From Micromonospora siamensis (GTDB taxonomy: Bacteria; Actinomycetota; Actinomycetes; Mycobacteriales; Micromonosporaceae): 64,000 nt of DNA. The position numbers were made by a program, and so were the translations under genes. Shown piece after piece: positions 23,174-32,550 of this stretch. The DNA lies in NCBI RefSeq assembly GCF_900090305.1, contig NZ_LT607751.1, positions 5,766,001 through 5,830,000 on the forward strand, given 5' to 3'. Below the pieces are notes generated by a model. It did no database searches, was not told the DNA's origin, and saw nothing but the letters and a program-made list of their open reading frames with translations. The stretch's first letter is position 1, and the number at the start of each line of letters is the position of its first letter.

Positions 23174-26100
23174 TCAGCTCATCCGGCCGACGACGGTACG
23201 CAGCCGGCTCAGGTCGCGGCGACGCCGTTCGTACGTGGCCGCCAGGGTGATCAGGGCCAGCCCGCCCACCGCCAGGTAGATCCACCGGGGCATCAGGTCC
23301 CAGCTGCGGACCAGCTCGTGCAGGGCGAGCAGGGCCAGACTCACGCCGCCCAGCAGCACCGGCGCCTGCCAGCGGCGTACCGCCCCGCCGAGCACCGCGA
23401 CCAGGGCGGCCACCCCGAGCAGCAACCGTCGCCACGGCTGCGGCTCGGCGGCGACCAGCACCGACACCAGGCTCGGCAGCAGCCCGGCGGCCAGGCCGGG
23501 GCCCAACGCCAGCCAGCTGGTCAGGCCCGGACGGCCCCGCAGCGCCACCAGACCGGCGGCCAGCGCCAGGGCGGCGGCCGGCACCGTGTACGCCTCCAGC
23601 AGCACCACCCCGCCGTCGGCCAGCAGCAGCCAGCAGCCGAGCAGCTCGCTGGCGCCGGCGACACCGGCGAGGATCGCCCGCCGGCGGGCCGGCTCGCCGC
23701 GCCGCACCACCCGCAGCGCGACCGCCGTCCCCCAGAGCACGCAGACCACGGCGGCGTGCCGCGGCGCGGCCACCGTCAGCAGCAACGCCACCAGGGCCAC
23801 CGCCTGGGCGGCCGACTCCAGGGCCCGGGCCGGCACCGGATCCCGTCGGCGCAGCACCGGCGTGACGTGCAGGACCAACGCCGCCACGGCGAGCACCGGG
23901 AGCCCGGCGGTGCGCAGCGGAAGTCCACCGGAGAGGGTGGCGGTGACCGCGAGGCCGGTCGCCGCCGCCGTCGCCGACAGGGCGCCGAGCAGCCGGACAC
24001 CGGTCGCCCGGGCCGCCGCCCCGACCACCACCGCCGCGGCGGTCAGCGCGCCCAGGGCGGCGAGCGTGCCGGCGCGGGTCGGCAGCAGCCCGACGAAGCC
24101 CGCGACCGTCCACACCGTACCGAGGGGAGCCAGGACTCCCACCCGGTCGCCGCGCGGTGCGGTCAGCGCCGCGACCAGCAGGGCGACGAGCCCCACGAGC
24201 AGGGTCACCGCCGGCAGCACCGGCCAGGGCGTGCGGGCGGCGGCCAGCAGCAGCGGCAGCGCGGCCGCCCCGAACGGCAACGCGGGCAGGCCGAGCGCGC
24301 CGACCAGCTGGCGCCCCGACCACCGCAGGGTGACCCGAGCCGCCGGCGCCCCGGAGGTGGCCGGGGGCCGGACCAGCGGGCCGACGGTCACCGCCAGCGC
24401 CAGCAGGGCCAGCCCGGCCGGCAGCGTTCCGGCCAGCGGTGCCGCGGTCGGCGCGCCGGCCCACGGCGCGACGGGCGGGCCGTACGGGCCGGCCAGCACG
24501 AGGAAGGTGGCGGGCAGGGCGGCCAGGGCGGCCACCCCGGCCAGGGCGAGGGCGGCGAGGCGGAGCGGCTCGTACCGGCCGGCGACCCGCATGGCGGCCA
24601 GGGCCAGCAGGACCGCGCCGGCCGCGTACAAGGTCAGCGGTTCTCCCGGTACGGCGAGCGGCGCGAGCCCGGCCGCGCCGAGCGCGATGGTGAACGCCGC
24701 GCCCGCGTACCCGGAGAGGTCCGGCCAGTGGCGGCGGACCGCGCCGAGCGCGACGGGCAGGACCGCGACGGCGGCGAACCCGGCCCGGGCCTGCCACCAC
24801 GGGCCGGCTCCCGCCCCGACCAGCGCGACCAGCACCCCCGCCGGTACGGCGAGCAGCGCCGCGGCCAGCGCCGCCCCCGCCACCAGCGGCCGCACCCCGG
24901 TGCCCCGCCGGCCCAGCGCCGCAACCGCGACCCCGGCGACCAGCACGACCGCGAGGGCGGCGCCGGCCCCGGCCGGAGCGGCGAGGCCGACCAGCAGCCC
25001 GTGCCCGACCAGCAGCGTCCCGCCGACGGCGGCGGTCACGGCCACCGCCGTGCCGCGGGCCACCGTCACCGCGGCCAGCAGCAGCACCACCCCGACCGCC
25101 AGGTCACCGGCGAGCAGCGCCGGCCAGGGCACACCGACCGCGGCGGGCGCCGCCAGCGCGACCAGCGTGCCACCGGCGACCAGGATGGCCGGTCGGGCCA
25201 GCCGTGGCAGCAGCAGCGCCAGGGCGCCGACGGTGAACGCGACCAGCACCGGCAGCTGCCAGCCCCAGCCCACGGTCGGTGCCGGCGACGCGCCCCGCCA
25301 CGGCGGCAGGGACCGGGCGACCGACCCGCCCGCGACGGCGACGGTGAGCGCGGCGGCGGGCAGCAGCAGGCCACCGGAGACCGCCAGCGCCCCCCAGCGC
25401 GGGCCGGTCCGCAACCGGCCGGGCAGCAGCCCGACCAGGCCGGCGAGCCCCACCGCCACCACCCCGGCGGCCAGCCCCAGCAGACCGGCCCGCAGCTCGA
25501 CCACCGGGCGGAGCAGCGCCGCCGCCAGCACCGGCACCAGCAGCCCGCCGGCGACCAGCCGGAGCGGTCGCACTCCGGCCACCACCGTGCCGGCGAGCAG
25601 CGCCAGCCCCACCACCAGCAGCGGCCCCCCGGCCAGCAGCGGCGACCCGCCGGCCCGGCCCACCGCCAGCGGCACCAGGGCACAACCGGCGGCGACGGTC
25701 AGCGCCACCGCGTACGCCACCCAGGTGAGCACCAGCCCACCCACCGCCGGCCCCGCACCCGGCAGCGGCTCCGCACCCGCCGTCCCGGCGACCGGCCCCC
25801 CACCGGTCACCGGTCCCCCGATCGGCGCCGCACCGGCCGTCCCCCTCGTACGGCCGATCCGGACGCCCCGGCGGTGCAGCACCAGCACCGCCGCCAGGTC
25901 GAGCAGCGCCAGCCCCACGAAGACCAGCGCCCAGCCGGTCGCCCCCGGCCGCGCCCCGGCGGCCAGCAGCGGCAGCACCGGCTGGGCGGTCAGCAGCGCG
26001 GCGAACCAGGGCACGGCGAGGCGGCTGAGCCGTCCGTAGCCGACGGCGACCACAGTGGCGGCCCCGCCCACCAGGCCGGCGTACCGGGTCCCCGGCCAGC

Positions 26101-26749
26101 CGCCCACCCCGAACAGGTCCACCGACCAGGCGGCGTACCCGTCGAGGAGCACCAGCAGCAGACCCACCGCGGCGAACGTCTCCGCCGTGCCGCGCAGGCC
26201 GCGGCGGACCGCGACCAGCGGGACGGCCAGCACCAGCGCGGTGACCGCGGCGAGGATCAGCGCCCGGCCGGCCACCCCGACCGCCGCCCAGGCGACCGCG
26301 GTGAAGACCACCGCCGCGGTGCCCAACAGCAGGCCACCGAGGACGAAGAGCAGCCCCTGCACCGCCCGGGTGGAGGTCTCCGGCCGACCGGGCGCGAGGC
26401 TCGGGCCCCCGACCGGACCGGCCGGCGCGCGGCTCGGGCCCCCGACCGGACCGGCCGGCACGGCGACCGGGCCGGCCACCGGCACCGGTACGCCCCGGGG
26501 CGCGGGCAGCTCGGCCCGGATCCGGGCGGCCAGCTCGGTCCGCCTCCCCTGCGCCGCCAGCAGCCGGGCGGCGAGCCCCTGGTACGCCTGCCGGGCCTGC
26601 TCGGTCTCCCGTCCGAGCAGGGCGATCTCGCGGTCCAGCCGGACCACCTCGGCGGCCGGCGGGTACGGAGGCAGCCCGCAGCCGGGACAGCCTCGGCTCA
26701 GGTCGGCGGGCGCGCCGCAGCGGGGGCAGGGGTAGGCGGTGTTCTCCAC
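23174..26749 (-). CDS. Giant multipass membrane protein, SCO7613-like
   Basis: Protein of 1191 residues. An N-terminal zinc ribbon (CPRCGAPADLSRGCPGCGLPPYPP, residues 8-31 in outline) is followed by a coiled-coil-like stretch (about 35-80) and a Pro/Gly linker with two GGPSRA/GGPSLA repeats. From about residue 128 to the end it is almost wholly hydrophobic, with well over 25 predicted helices and few conserved polar residues. This matches the actinobacterial SCO7613 C-terminal domain group (DUF2157-like) of unknown function. The start is GTG 26749, with GAGG 8 nt upstream. GC content is extreme, which may reflect helix repeats. A transport or sensing role is only a guess. Confidence 0.8.
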   Translation of the reverse strand: MENTAYPCPRCGAPADLSRGCPGCGLPPYPPAAEVVRLDREIALLGRETEQARQAYQGLAARLLAAQGRRTELAARIRAELPAPRGVPVPVAGPVAVPAGPVGGPSRAPAGPVGGPSLAPGRPETSTRAVQGLLFVLGGLLLGTAAVVFTAVAWAAVGVAGRALILAAVTALVLAVPLVAVRRGLRGTAETFAAVGLLLVLLDGYAAWSVDLFGVGGWPGTRYAGLVGGAATVVAVGYGRLSRLAVPWFAALLTAQPVLPLLAAGARPGATGWALVFVGLALLDLAAVLVLHRRGVRIGRTRGTAGAAPIGGPVTGGGPVAGTAGAEPLPGAGPAVGGLVLTWVAYAVALTVAAGCALVPLAVGRAGGSPLLAGGPLLVVGLALLAGTVVAGVRPLRLVAGGLLVPVLAAALLRPVVELRAGLLGLAAGVVAVGLAGLVGLLPGRLRTGPRWGALAVSGGLLLPAAALTVAVAGGSVARSLPPWRGASPAPTVGWGWQLPVLVAFTVGALALLLPRLARPAILVAGGTLVALAAPAAVGVPWPALLAGDLAVGVVLLLAAVTVARGTAVAVTAAVGGTLLVGHGLLVGLAAPAGAGAALAVVLVAGVAVAALGRRGTGVRPLVAGAALAAALLAVPAGVLVALVGAGAGPWWQARAGFAAVAVLPVALGAVRRHWPDLSGYAGAAFTIALGAAGLAPLAVPGEPLTLYAAGAVLLALAAMRVAGRYEPLRLAALALAGVAALAALPATFLVLAGPYGPPVAPWAGAPTAAPLAGTLPAGLALLALAVTVGPLVRPPATSGAPAARVTLRWSGRQLVGALGLPALPFGAAALPLLLAAARTPWPVLPAVTLLVGLVALLVAALTAPRGDRVGVLAPLGTVWTVAGFVGLLPTRAGTLAALGALTAAAVVVGAAARATGVRLLGALSATAAATGLAVTATLSGGLPLRTAGLPVLAVAALVLHVTPVLRRRDPVPARALESAAQAVALVALLLTVAAPRHAAVVCVLWGTAVALRVVRRGEPARRRAILAGVAGASELLGCWLLLADGGVVLLEAYTVPAAALALAAGLVALRGRPGLTSWLALGPGLAAGLLPSLVSVLVAAEPQPWRRLLLGVAALVAVLGGAVRRWQAPVLLGGVSLALLALHELVRSWDLMPRWIYLAVGGLALITLAATYERRRRDLSRLRTVVGRMS

Positions 26750-26797
26750 CGCGCCATCCTCACCGAAGGGTCGACGGCTCCGACAGAGTGTCCGTAC

Positions 26798-27118
26798 TCA
26801 GGGACGGGTCTGCTCGTGCACCCAGGCCGCGTACGCCGGGTCGCCGCACTCCACCCGGGACAGCAGGATCTCCGGCACCTCGTACGGGTGGCCGGAGCGC
26901 ACCTGGTCGACCAGGGCCTCCGCCCGGTCCGGCGCGGTCTTGAACTGCACGGACCACTCGGTGCTGGTCTCCACCCCGGAGCGCCACCAGTAGGTGCTGT
27001 CGACCTGGCCGCCGACCTGGGCACAGGCGGCCAGCCGGCCGGCGACCGCGGCCGCCGCCAGCAGGTCGGCGACCGAACGCGCGTCCACCACCGTCGTCAC
27101 CACGCAGATCTGCTCCAC
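26798..27118 (-). CDS. cutA: Divalent-cation tolerance protein CutA
   Basis: Trimeric CutA1-family protein of 106 residues, linked to divalent metal tolerance. Motifs: ICVVTTVVDARSVADLLA, LAACAQVGGQVDSTYWW, and HPYEVPEILLSRVECGDPAYAAWV. I set the start at GTG 27118 because TAGGGT lies 7 nt upstream, fitting a leaderless transcript; GTG 27127 is possible but would fall inside that -10. The -10 itself includes the TAG stop of the acyltransferase gene upstream, an unusually compact junction. Confidence 0.88.
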   Translation of the reverse strand: MEQICVVTTVVDARSVADLLAAAAVAGRLAACAQVGGQVDSTYWWRSGVETSTEWSVQFKTAPDRAEALVDQVRSGHPYEVPEILLSRVECGDPAYAAWVHEQTRP

Positions 27119-27128
27119 CTTGCGCACC

Positions 27129-28151
27129 CTACGCGGCGGTGACGCCGTCGCGGTTGGCGGCGACCCACTCGTCGATCCGGGCCCACCAGTCGAAGAGCCA
27201 GTCGATGCGTTCCTGCCGGTCGGTGGGGATCTCCTCCGGCGGCACCGACCAGAACCGCATCACGATCCGCTTGTCCATCGGCAGCTCGCGCCAGACGTCG
27301 GTGACGGTGAGCAGCTGGTCGAGGCCGGTGTGCGCCACGAAGATCACCCCCGCGTCGGGGGCCGCCTCCAGGGCGGCCAGCAGGCCGCCGGGCTGCGGCG
27401 CGAGGACGTGCCGCATCCGTTCGGCCCGCAGCGCCATCCGTTCGTGGCCCCGGGCCCGCAGTCGGGCGATGGCGCGCAGCCGCCGCCCGGGGGTGAAGTT
27501 GCCGCCCTCGGGAAAGATCACGAAGGCGTCGTCGTCGTCCAGGCCGGTGGCCAGGTGGCCGATCTGGCCGACCACCTCGTCGCGGCCGTCCGGCCCGGGG
27601 GCGATGAACCGGTTGGGCAGCCGGTTGAGCAGCACGTCGATCGCCGGGTCCCACTGGAGGCTGGCCTTGAGCACGATCCGTGGCTCCCGGTGGAACCAGT
27701 TGACCAGCGCGTGGATCAGGATGAACGAGTCGCCCGGCCCGGCGTGCCGGCAGAGCACCAGCTCCGGGCGGCCGGGCAGGGCGGTGTCCGGGTCGGTGCC
27801 GACCACGTCGATGCTCAGCCGCAGCGTCCACCGGGCCTGCCAGAACAGCACCCGCAGGAACCAGCCGGCGAGCACGTAGTGGGCGCGCTGGAAGGCCGGG
27901 GACCGCTTGTGCGCGCCGAAGCCCGAGGCGAGCCAGAGCACGAAGAGCGCGAGCAGCGCCGCGGCGTCCCAGACCAGGTAGACGCAGCCGATCCAGAGCA
28001 GCCGCAGCGGGCGCAGCCGGCCCGGGACGAACGGCGAGGCGGCCAGGGCGAGCAGCGCCCAGGCGGGCAGGGTGGTCACCACCAGCACCGCGAGCAGCAC
28101 CACGCCGGGCGCCACGAGCAGTCGGCGGAGCCATCGCGGTGGCAGCGGCAT
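27129..28151 (-). CDS. PlsC-like acyltransferase domain membrane protein
   Basis: Protein of 340 residues with two to three N-terminal helices (about 12-37, 48-70), followed by a glycerolipid acyltransferase domain. Motif I is CRHAGPGDSFIL (H-x4-D), motif III is FPEGGNFTPG and later VIFVAHTGLDQL gives motif IV. It probably transfers acyl groups to a lysophospholipid or glycerol phosphate at the inner membrane face. The start (ATG 28151) shares one base with the patatin stop (TGATG), so an acyl hydrolase and an acyltransferase are coupled, consistent with lipid remodelling. It differs from the PlsC at 38.3 kb by its length and C-terminal region. Confidence 0.83.
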   Translation of the reverse strand: MPLPPRWLRRLLVAPGVVLLAVLVVTTLPAWALLALAASPFVPGRLRPLRLLWIGCVYLVWDAAALLALFVLWLASGFGAHKRSPAFQRAHYVLAGWFLRVLFWQARWTLRLSIDVVGTDPDTALPGRPELVLCRHAGPGDSFILIHALVNWFHREPRIVLKASLQWDPAIDVLLNRLPNRFIAPGPDGRDEVVGQIGHLATGLDDDDAFVIFPEGGNFTPGRRLRAIARLRARGHERMALRAERMRHVLAPQPGGLLAALEAAPDAGVIFVAHTGLDQLLTVTDVWRELPMDKRIVMRFWSVPPEEIPTDRQERIDWLFDWWARIDEWVAANRDGVTAA

Positions 28152-28984
28152 CAGTCGTCCAGCTGGGTGGCCAGGTAGTGCCGGGTGGCCGTGTACGCGC
28201 GGCTGATCCGACGCCCCACGGCCGCCATGTCGCGGTACGCCCACGGGCTGTCGTCGCGGGGCCCACCGCCACCGGTCGGCAGCACGTGCACCCGGACCCC
28301 GTCGGGCAGCGCCGCGAGCTCCCGGGCGAACCGGTGCCGGCGGGCGATCTCGAACGCCACCTGGGCGATCTCCCAGGGGCGTCGGGGCGGGGTGAGCTCC
28401 CGCTCGATCCGGCCGACCTGGAGGACGAAGATCTGCCGGGCGCCCTGGACCACCGCCTCGCCGACCGGGATGGAGTTGACGATGCCACCGTCGACGTAGT
28501 GCTGGCCGCCGATCTCGGTGGGTGGCAGCAGCCCCGGCACCGAGGCGGAGGCGAGCACCGCCGGCACCAGTGGCCCGTCGTGGAACCAGTACTCGGCGGC
28601 GCGCTCGATGTTCGCCGCGCAGCACCGGAACGGCACCTTCAGGTCGGCGAAGGTGGTCGCCTCACCCAGCTCGCTCTCCAGCAGCCGGCGCAGCGGCCGG
28701 GGCGAGTGCAGGTGGGTACGGGCGGCGAAGCGGCGCAGCTGGCGGGCGACGGAGTCGCCGTACACCTCGCTGGCCTCGGGCGACGCCCAGAGCCGGACCA
28801 GCCGGTCGGTGACCGCCTCGGACGGGTCGGCGGCGACCAGGGCGCCGTTCACCGCCCCGATCGAGGTGCCGAGCACCATGTCCGGGCGGATCCGGGCCCG
28901 GAACAGGGCCCGGAGCATGCCCACCTCGACCGCGCCGAGCACTCCCCCGCCGCCGAGCACGAACGCCACCGGACCGCTCCCCAT
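28151..28984 (-). CDS. Patatin-like phospholipase
   Basis: Serine-aspartate dyad lipid acyl hydrolase of 277 residues. The oxyanion loop is LGGGGVLGAVEVGML at the N-terminus, the nucleophile Ser is in GTSIGAVNGAL (about residue 42), and the catalytic Asp is in VDGGIVNSIP (about 167). No signal peptide is present, so it acts in the cytoplasm or at the inner leaflet. The start ATG 28984 has CAGGAT 7 nt upstream, either an AGGA ribosome site or a leaderless -10. The next gene is a coupled acyltransferase. Confidence 0.9.
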   Translation of the reverse strand: MGSGPVAFVLGGGGVLGAVEVGMLRALFRARIRPDMVLGTSIGAVNGALVAADPSEAVTDRLVRLWASPEASEVYGDSVARQLRRFAARTHLHSPRPLRRLLESELGEATTFADLKVPFRCCAANIERAAEYWFHDGPLVPAVLASASVPGLLPPTEIGGQHYVDGGIVNSIPVGEAVVQGARQIFVLQVGRIERELTPPRRPWEIAQVAFEIARRHRFARELAALPDGVRVHVLPTGGGGPRDDSPWAYRDMAAVGRRISRAYTATRHYLATQLDD

Positions 28985-29113
28985 GCGGTCCATCCTGGCA
29001 CGTCCGCGCCGCTGTGCCCGGGGCAGCCGCCGCCGACCGCCGCTTCGGACCGGCCGGTCGTCGCGGCCGGCGACCGGTCCGCCGCACACCGTCGCGGGAA
29101 ACCGGACGAGGCG

Positions 29114-29142
29114 TTGACAGCCCGGACACATTGCCGCAACCT
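29114..29142 (+). promoter_or_regulatory. Housekeeping-type promoter of the kinase gene
   Basis: TTGACA (29114-29119), then 17 bp, then CAACCT (29137-29142), 34 bp before ATG 29177. The -35 is a perfect consensus. Confidence 0.6.
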
Positions 29143-29176
29143 GATACCGCCCCCACCCCAGGCAGGTGCGATCCCG

Positions 29177-30610
29177 ATGGCAGCAGCTCTGCAGGCCGGC
29201 AGTCTGCTGGCCCGTCGATACCGGTTGATCGACCAGGTCGGGGCCGGCGGCATGTCGGTCATCTGGCGGGCCCGGGACGAGGTGCTGGACCGGGTGGTGG
29301 CGCTGAAGGTCCTCGCCCCGTCGCTGGCCGCGGACGCCCGGTTCCGGGACATGGTCCGCGAGGAGGCCCGCTCCGCCGCCCAGCTGGTCCACCCGCACGT
29401 CACCTCGGTGCACGACTACGGCGAGGCGCTGGCGCCGGACGGCTCGATCACCTCGTTCGTGGTGATGGAGCTGCTCGCCGGCGAGGCGCTGGAGCGGCGG
29501 CTGGCCGAGGGGCCGCTGCCCTGGCCGGCGGCGGTGGAGCTGGCCGCGCAGGTCGCCGAGGCGCTGGCCGCGGCGCACCGGCTGGGCATCGTGCACCGGG
29601 ACATCACGCCGGGCAACGTCATGCTGACCTCGGTCGGCGCCAAGGTGCTGGACTTCGGCATCGCCACCCAGGTCGGCGCGCCGGACGACGACGATGACGG
29701 CGGCACGTTCGGCACCCCGGCGTACGTGGCGCCGGAACGGCTGGACGGGGTCCCGGCGCAGCCCGCCACGGACGTCTACTCGCTGGGCGTGCTGCTGCAC
29801 CAGACGTTGACCGGCCGGCTGCCGTACCCGGCGGACACCTGGGAGCAGCTGGCCACGGCGCTGGAGGGCGGCCCCCCGGGGCCACCGGACGTGCCGGGGC
29901 TGCCGCCCGCGGTGTCCCAGGTCTGCGCGCGCTGCCTGGCCCGGGATCCGCACGACCGGCCGACCGCCCGCCAGGTGGCGGCCGCCCTGCGCGACCTGCT
30001 GCTGCCGGCCGATCCGCAGGCCGCCACGATGCTGGCACCGACGGTCACCCTGCCGCTGGTCCCCCGGCCGGCCGGCGGCCCGGCGGCGGGGGCCGGGCCG
30101 GTGCCGGCCCGCCGCGGGACGCGCCTCACCCTGGTGGCCGTCGTGGCGCTGGCGGTCGCGGCGGCGCTGGCCGTGCCGGCGCTGCGACCGGACCGGTCGC
30201 CGCCGCTGGTGGCGCCGACCGCCGCCCCGACGACCACCTCCGTCGCGCCGACGACCACCGCACCCCGGCCGGCGCCCGCGCCGTCCCGGACGACCGGCCG
30301 GCCGCCGGTCCGGCCGACGACGGCCGCCCCGCAGCCCGGGGAGAGCCTGATCGAGGTGGCCGCCCGGGTGGAGGGCCTGATCGGCGACGGGGTGAGCGCC
30401 GGTGACATCCGCTCGGACGTCGGGCTGGACCTGCGCAACGAGCTGCGCAACCTGACCGCCGCGGCGGGCGACGGGCGCGGCGACCTGGCCACCCCGGTGG
30501 CCCGGCTGCGCGAGAAGGTCACCGTCCGCCTCCGCGAGGGCGCGATCACCCCCGAGTACGCCCGGCAACTGGACGCCGCGATCGTCGCCCTCGGCGCCGC
30601 CCGGGTCTGA
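29177..30610 (+). CDS. PknB-type serine/threonine protein kinase
   Basis: Membrane-anchored kinase of 477 residues. The kinase domain (about 13-280) has glycine loop VGAGGMSVIW, VAIK-type VALKVL, catalytic loop IVHRDITPGNVM, DFGIA, GTPAYVAPE and TDVYSLG. The lysine normally two residues after HRD (HRDxKPxN) is Thr here, which may lower activity or is a known variant I cannot verify. A linker and one helix (about 313-333, LTLVAVVALAVAAALAVPAL) lead to a Thr/Pro-rich extracellular stem. It ends in a short helical domain (about 393-477), not PASTA repeats. It could signal to the FHA protein at 21.8 kb. Confidence 0.88.
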   Translation: MAAALQAGSLLARRYRLIDQVGAGGMSVIWRARDEVLDRVVALKVLAPSLAADARFRDMVREEARSAAQLVHPHVTSVHDYGEALAPDGSITSFVVMELLAGEALERRLAEGPLPWPAAVELAAQVAEALAAAHRLGIVHRDITPGNVMLTSVGAKVLDFGIATQVGAPDDDDDGGTFGTPAYVAPERLDGVPAQPATDVYSLGVLLHQTLTGRLPYPADTWEQLATALEGGPPGPPDVPGLPPAVSQVCARCLARDPHDRPTARQVAAALRDLLLPADPQAATMLAPTVTLPLVPRPAGGPAAGAGPVPARRGTRLTLVAVVALAVAAALAVPALRPDRSPPLVAPTAAPTTTSVAPTTTAPRPAPAPSRTTGRPPVRPTTAAPQPGESLIEVAARVEGLIGDGVSAGDIRSDVGLDLRNELRNLTAAAGDGRGDLATPVARLREKVTVRLREGAITPEYARQLDAAIVALGAARV

Positions 30611-30616
30611 CGACCG

Positions 30617-31714
30617 TCAGCGGGCCGCGATCGGCTCGCGGACGACGCTGAGCGCCTGCCGGCGGTAGATCTCCTCGTAGCCCCGCGCCATCCGCTCGGT
30701 GGAGAAGTTCTCCGCGACGTGCGCCACGCAGGCGGCCGGGTCGAGGCGGTCCGCCGCCCGCAGCGCGGCCGGCAGCTCGTCGGCGCGCTCGCAGATCAGC
30801 CCGGTCACGCCCGGCCGGACCAGCTCCGGCACCGCGCCCCGGTTCAGCGCCACCACCGGCGTGCCGGTGGCCATCGCCTCCACCATCACCATGCCGAACG
30901 GTTCCTCCCACTGGATCGGCATGATCAGGCAGCGGGCGTGGAGCAACATCCGCAGGGTCTCCTGCCGGTCGGCGTTGAGCACCACGTCCACGTCCTCGTC
31001 CAGCATCGGCACGACGACCTGCTCGTAGTAGCGGCGCTCGGCCGGCTCGTTGCACTTCCCGGCCAGGGTGAGCGGCAGTCCCGCCGCCCGGCACGCCCGG
31101 ATGGCCAGTTCGGGGCCCTTGTCCGGGCTGAACCGGGCCAGCCAGAGCACGGGCCCGCGGCCGGTGGCCCGCTTGTGCGGGATGTCCCGCACGTCCATCG
31201 CGTTGTGCACCGTGCCGACCCAGGGCAGCCCCGGGTTGGCCCGGCGCTGGGTGTTCGAGATGGCCACCAGGCCCACCCCGCGGTCGGTGTCGCCGAGCAC
31301 GTCGCCGTACTCCCCCACCGGGTTGCCGTGCACGGTGGCGACGGTCGGCACCGTACGCCGGCGGGCCACCAGCGGGCCGATGGTGGTGTGGTCGTGCACC
31401 AGGTCGAAGTCGGCGGGGTCGAGCAGCTGGCGGACCCGGGAGAGGTGGGCCAGCTCGGGCAGCGACTCGCCGAGCCGGTCGAACTGGAGGTCGGGCACGG
31501 TGGAGACGAAGTCGGCGGCGGTTCCGTGGTGCTGCCCGGCGCCGAAGACCGTCACCGCGTGGCCGTGCCCGACCAGGGTCTCCACCAGGCCGGCCACCAC
31601 CTGTTCGAGGCCGCCGTAACCGGGCGGCGGCACCGACAGCCACGGCGGGACCACCATGGCTATCCGCAGCGGCCGTTCGCCCGCCCGGTCGGCCGGAAGG
31701 TGGTGCACGGCCAC
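30617..31714 (-). CDS. Glycosyltransferase family 4 protein
   Basis: GT-B glycosyltransferase of 365 residues. The N-terminal PPPGYGGLEQVVAGL loop and VHDHTTIGPL are donor-domain landmarks; the C-terminal domain has ARFSPDKGPELAIRA, WEEPFGMVMVEAMATGTPVVA (the GT4 E-x7-E motif) and GLICERADELPAALR. Donor and acceptor are unknown; the proteins usually make glycolipids, capsular material or small glycosides. GGGGGAGGA stands before GTG 31714, with GTG 31708 as an alternative start. It is convergent with the kinase gene (6-bp gap). Confidence 0.85.
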   Translation of the reverse strand: MAVHHLPADRAGERPLRIAMVVPPWLSVPPPGYGGLEQVVAGLVETLVGHGHAVTVFGAGQHHGTAADFVSTVPDLQFDRLGESLPELAHLSRVRQLLDPADFDLVHDHTTIGPLVARRRTVPTVATVHGNPVGEYGDVLGDTDRGVGLVAISNTQRRANPGLPWVGTVHNAMDVRDIPHKRATGRGPVLWLARFSPDKGPELAIRACRAAGLPLTLAGKCNEPAERRYYEQVVVPMLDEDVDVVLNADRQETLRMLLHARCLIMPIQWEEPFGMVMVEAMATGTPVVALNRGAVPELVRPGVTGLICERADELPAALRAADRLDPAACVAHVAENFSTERMARGYEEIYRRQALSVVREPIAAR

Positions 31715-31786
31715 GAGTCCTCCCCCGATGTGCCCGGTGAACGTGATCGCTGGCGCTTTCCCCGCCGCCACGGCGGCAAACGGTGC

Positions 31787-32455
31787 TCAGCCGGTCAGCA
31801 CCAGGCGGGCGTCGACCGTCCGCACGCCGGGGGCGGACCAGGCCACCCGCTCGGCCTCGTCGCGGTCCCGGGCGGTGCGTACCTCGCCGGTGAGCAGCAC
31901 GGCGTCCCCCACCAGCCGGGCGTCGACCCGCCCGGTGCCGGGCCGCCGGCGCAGGGCGCGCAGCAGGTCCCGGACGACCTCCTCGGGCGGGGGCGGGGCC
32001 GCCGGCCGGACCTCGACCAGGTCGGTCACCCCGCGTACGCCCCGCAGCCGGCGCAACTCCCCCTCGGCGGTACGCCGTTGCCAGCCGAACTCGACCTCGC
32101 CGCGGAGCACCACCCAGCCGTTGGCGACGGTCACGTCCAGCCGCTCGGCGGGGACGAAGCTGTCCCACTCCAGCGCCCGGGCAGCCGCGATCGCGATCTC
32201 GGTGTCGGTCGGCTCGTCGTCGGGTTCGAGGCGTACCTCGATGTCGCCGGCGACGGCGCGGACGCCGGTGACGCGGTGCGCCGCGCGTTCCACCGCCCAC
32301 TTGCGGGCGTAGCTGTCCACCCGGCCGGTCAGGGTGACCACCCCGTCGCGGACGCTCACCCCGATCTCCCCGGGCCCGACCCGGGCGTCCCAGCGCAGCT
32401 CGTCGAGGACGGCGCGCTGGAGATCCGGGTCGGTACGGGTGGCTGCCGTGGTCAT
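31787..32455 (-). CDS. BON-domain protein (three tandem domains)
   Basis: Protein of 222 residues with three BON-like modules: about 10-75 (DLQRAVLDELRWDARVGPGEIGVSVRDGVVTLTGRVDS), about 83-155 (IAIAAARALEWDSFVPAERLDVTVANGWVVLRGEVE) and a degenerate one about 160-222 (VVRDLLRALRRRPG...DAVLLTGEV); these are shown as landmarks. BON modules in OsmY-like proteins bind lipid or support osmotic shock tolerance. No signal peptide is evident, so it is probably cytoplasmic. GAGGGGG stands before ATG 32455. The terminator region of pepD lies just upstream. Confidence 0.85.
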   Translation of the reverse strand: MTTAATRTDPDLQRAVLDELRWDARVGPGEIGVSVRDGVVTLTGRVDSYARKWAVERAAHRVTGVRAVAGDIEVRLEPDDEPTDTEIAIAAARALEWDSFVPAERLDVTVANGWVVLRGEVEFGWQRRTAEGELRRLRGVRGVTDLVEVRPAAPPPPEEVVRDLLRALRRRPGTGRVDARLVGDAVLLTGEVRTARDRDEAERVAWSAPGVRTVDARLVLTG

Positions 32456-32550
32456 CGCGTCCCCCTCGGCTCGGCGCTCCTCGCGCGGCCAGCGTGCCCG
32501 CCGCCCGGGTGAGGCCGGTTCACCCGGTCCGGGTGAGCCGGCCGGGGAAG

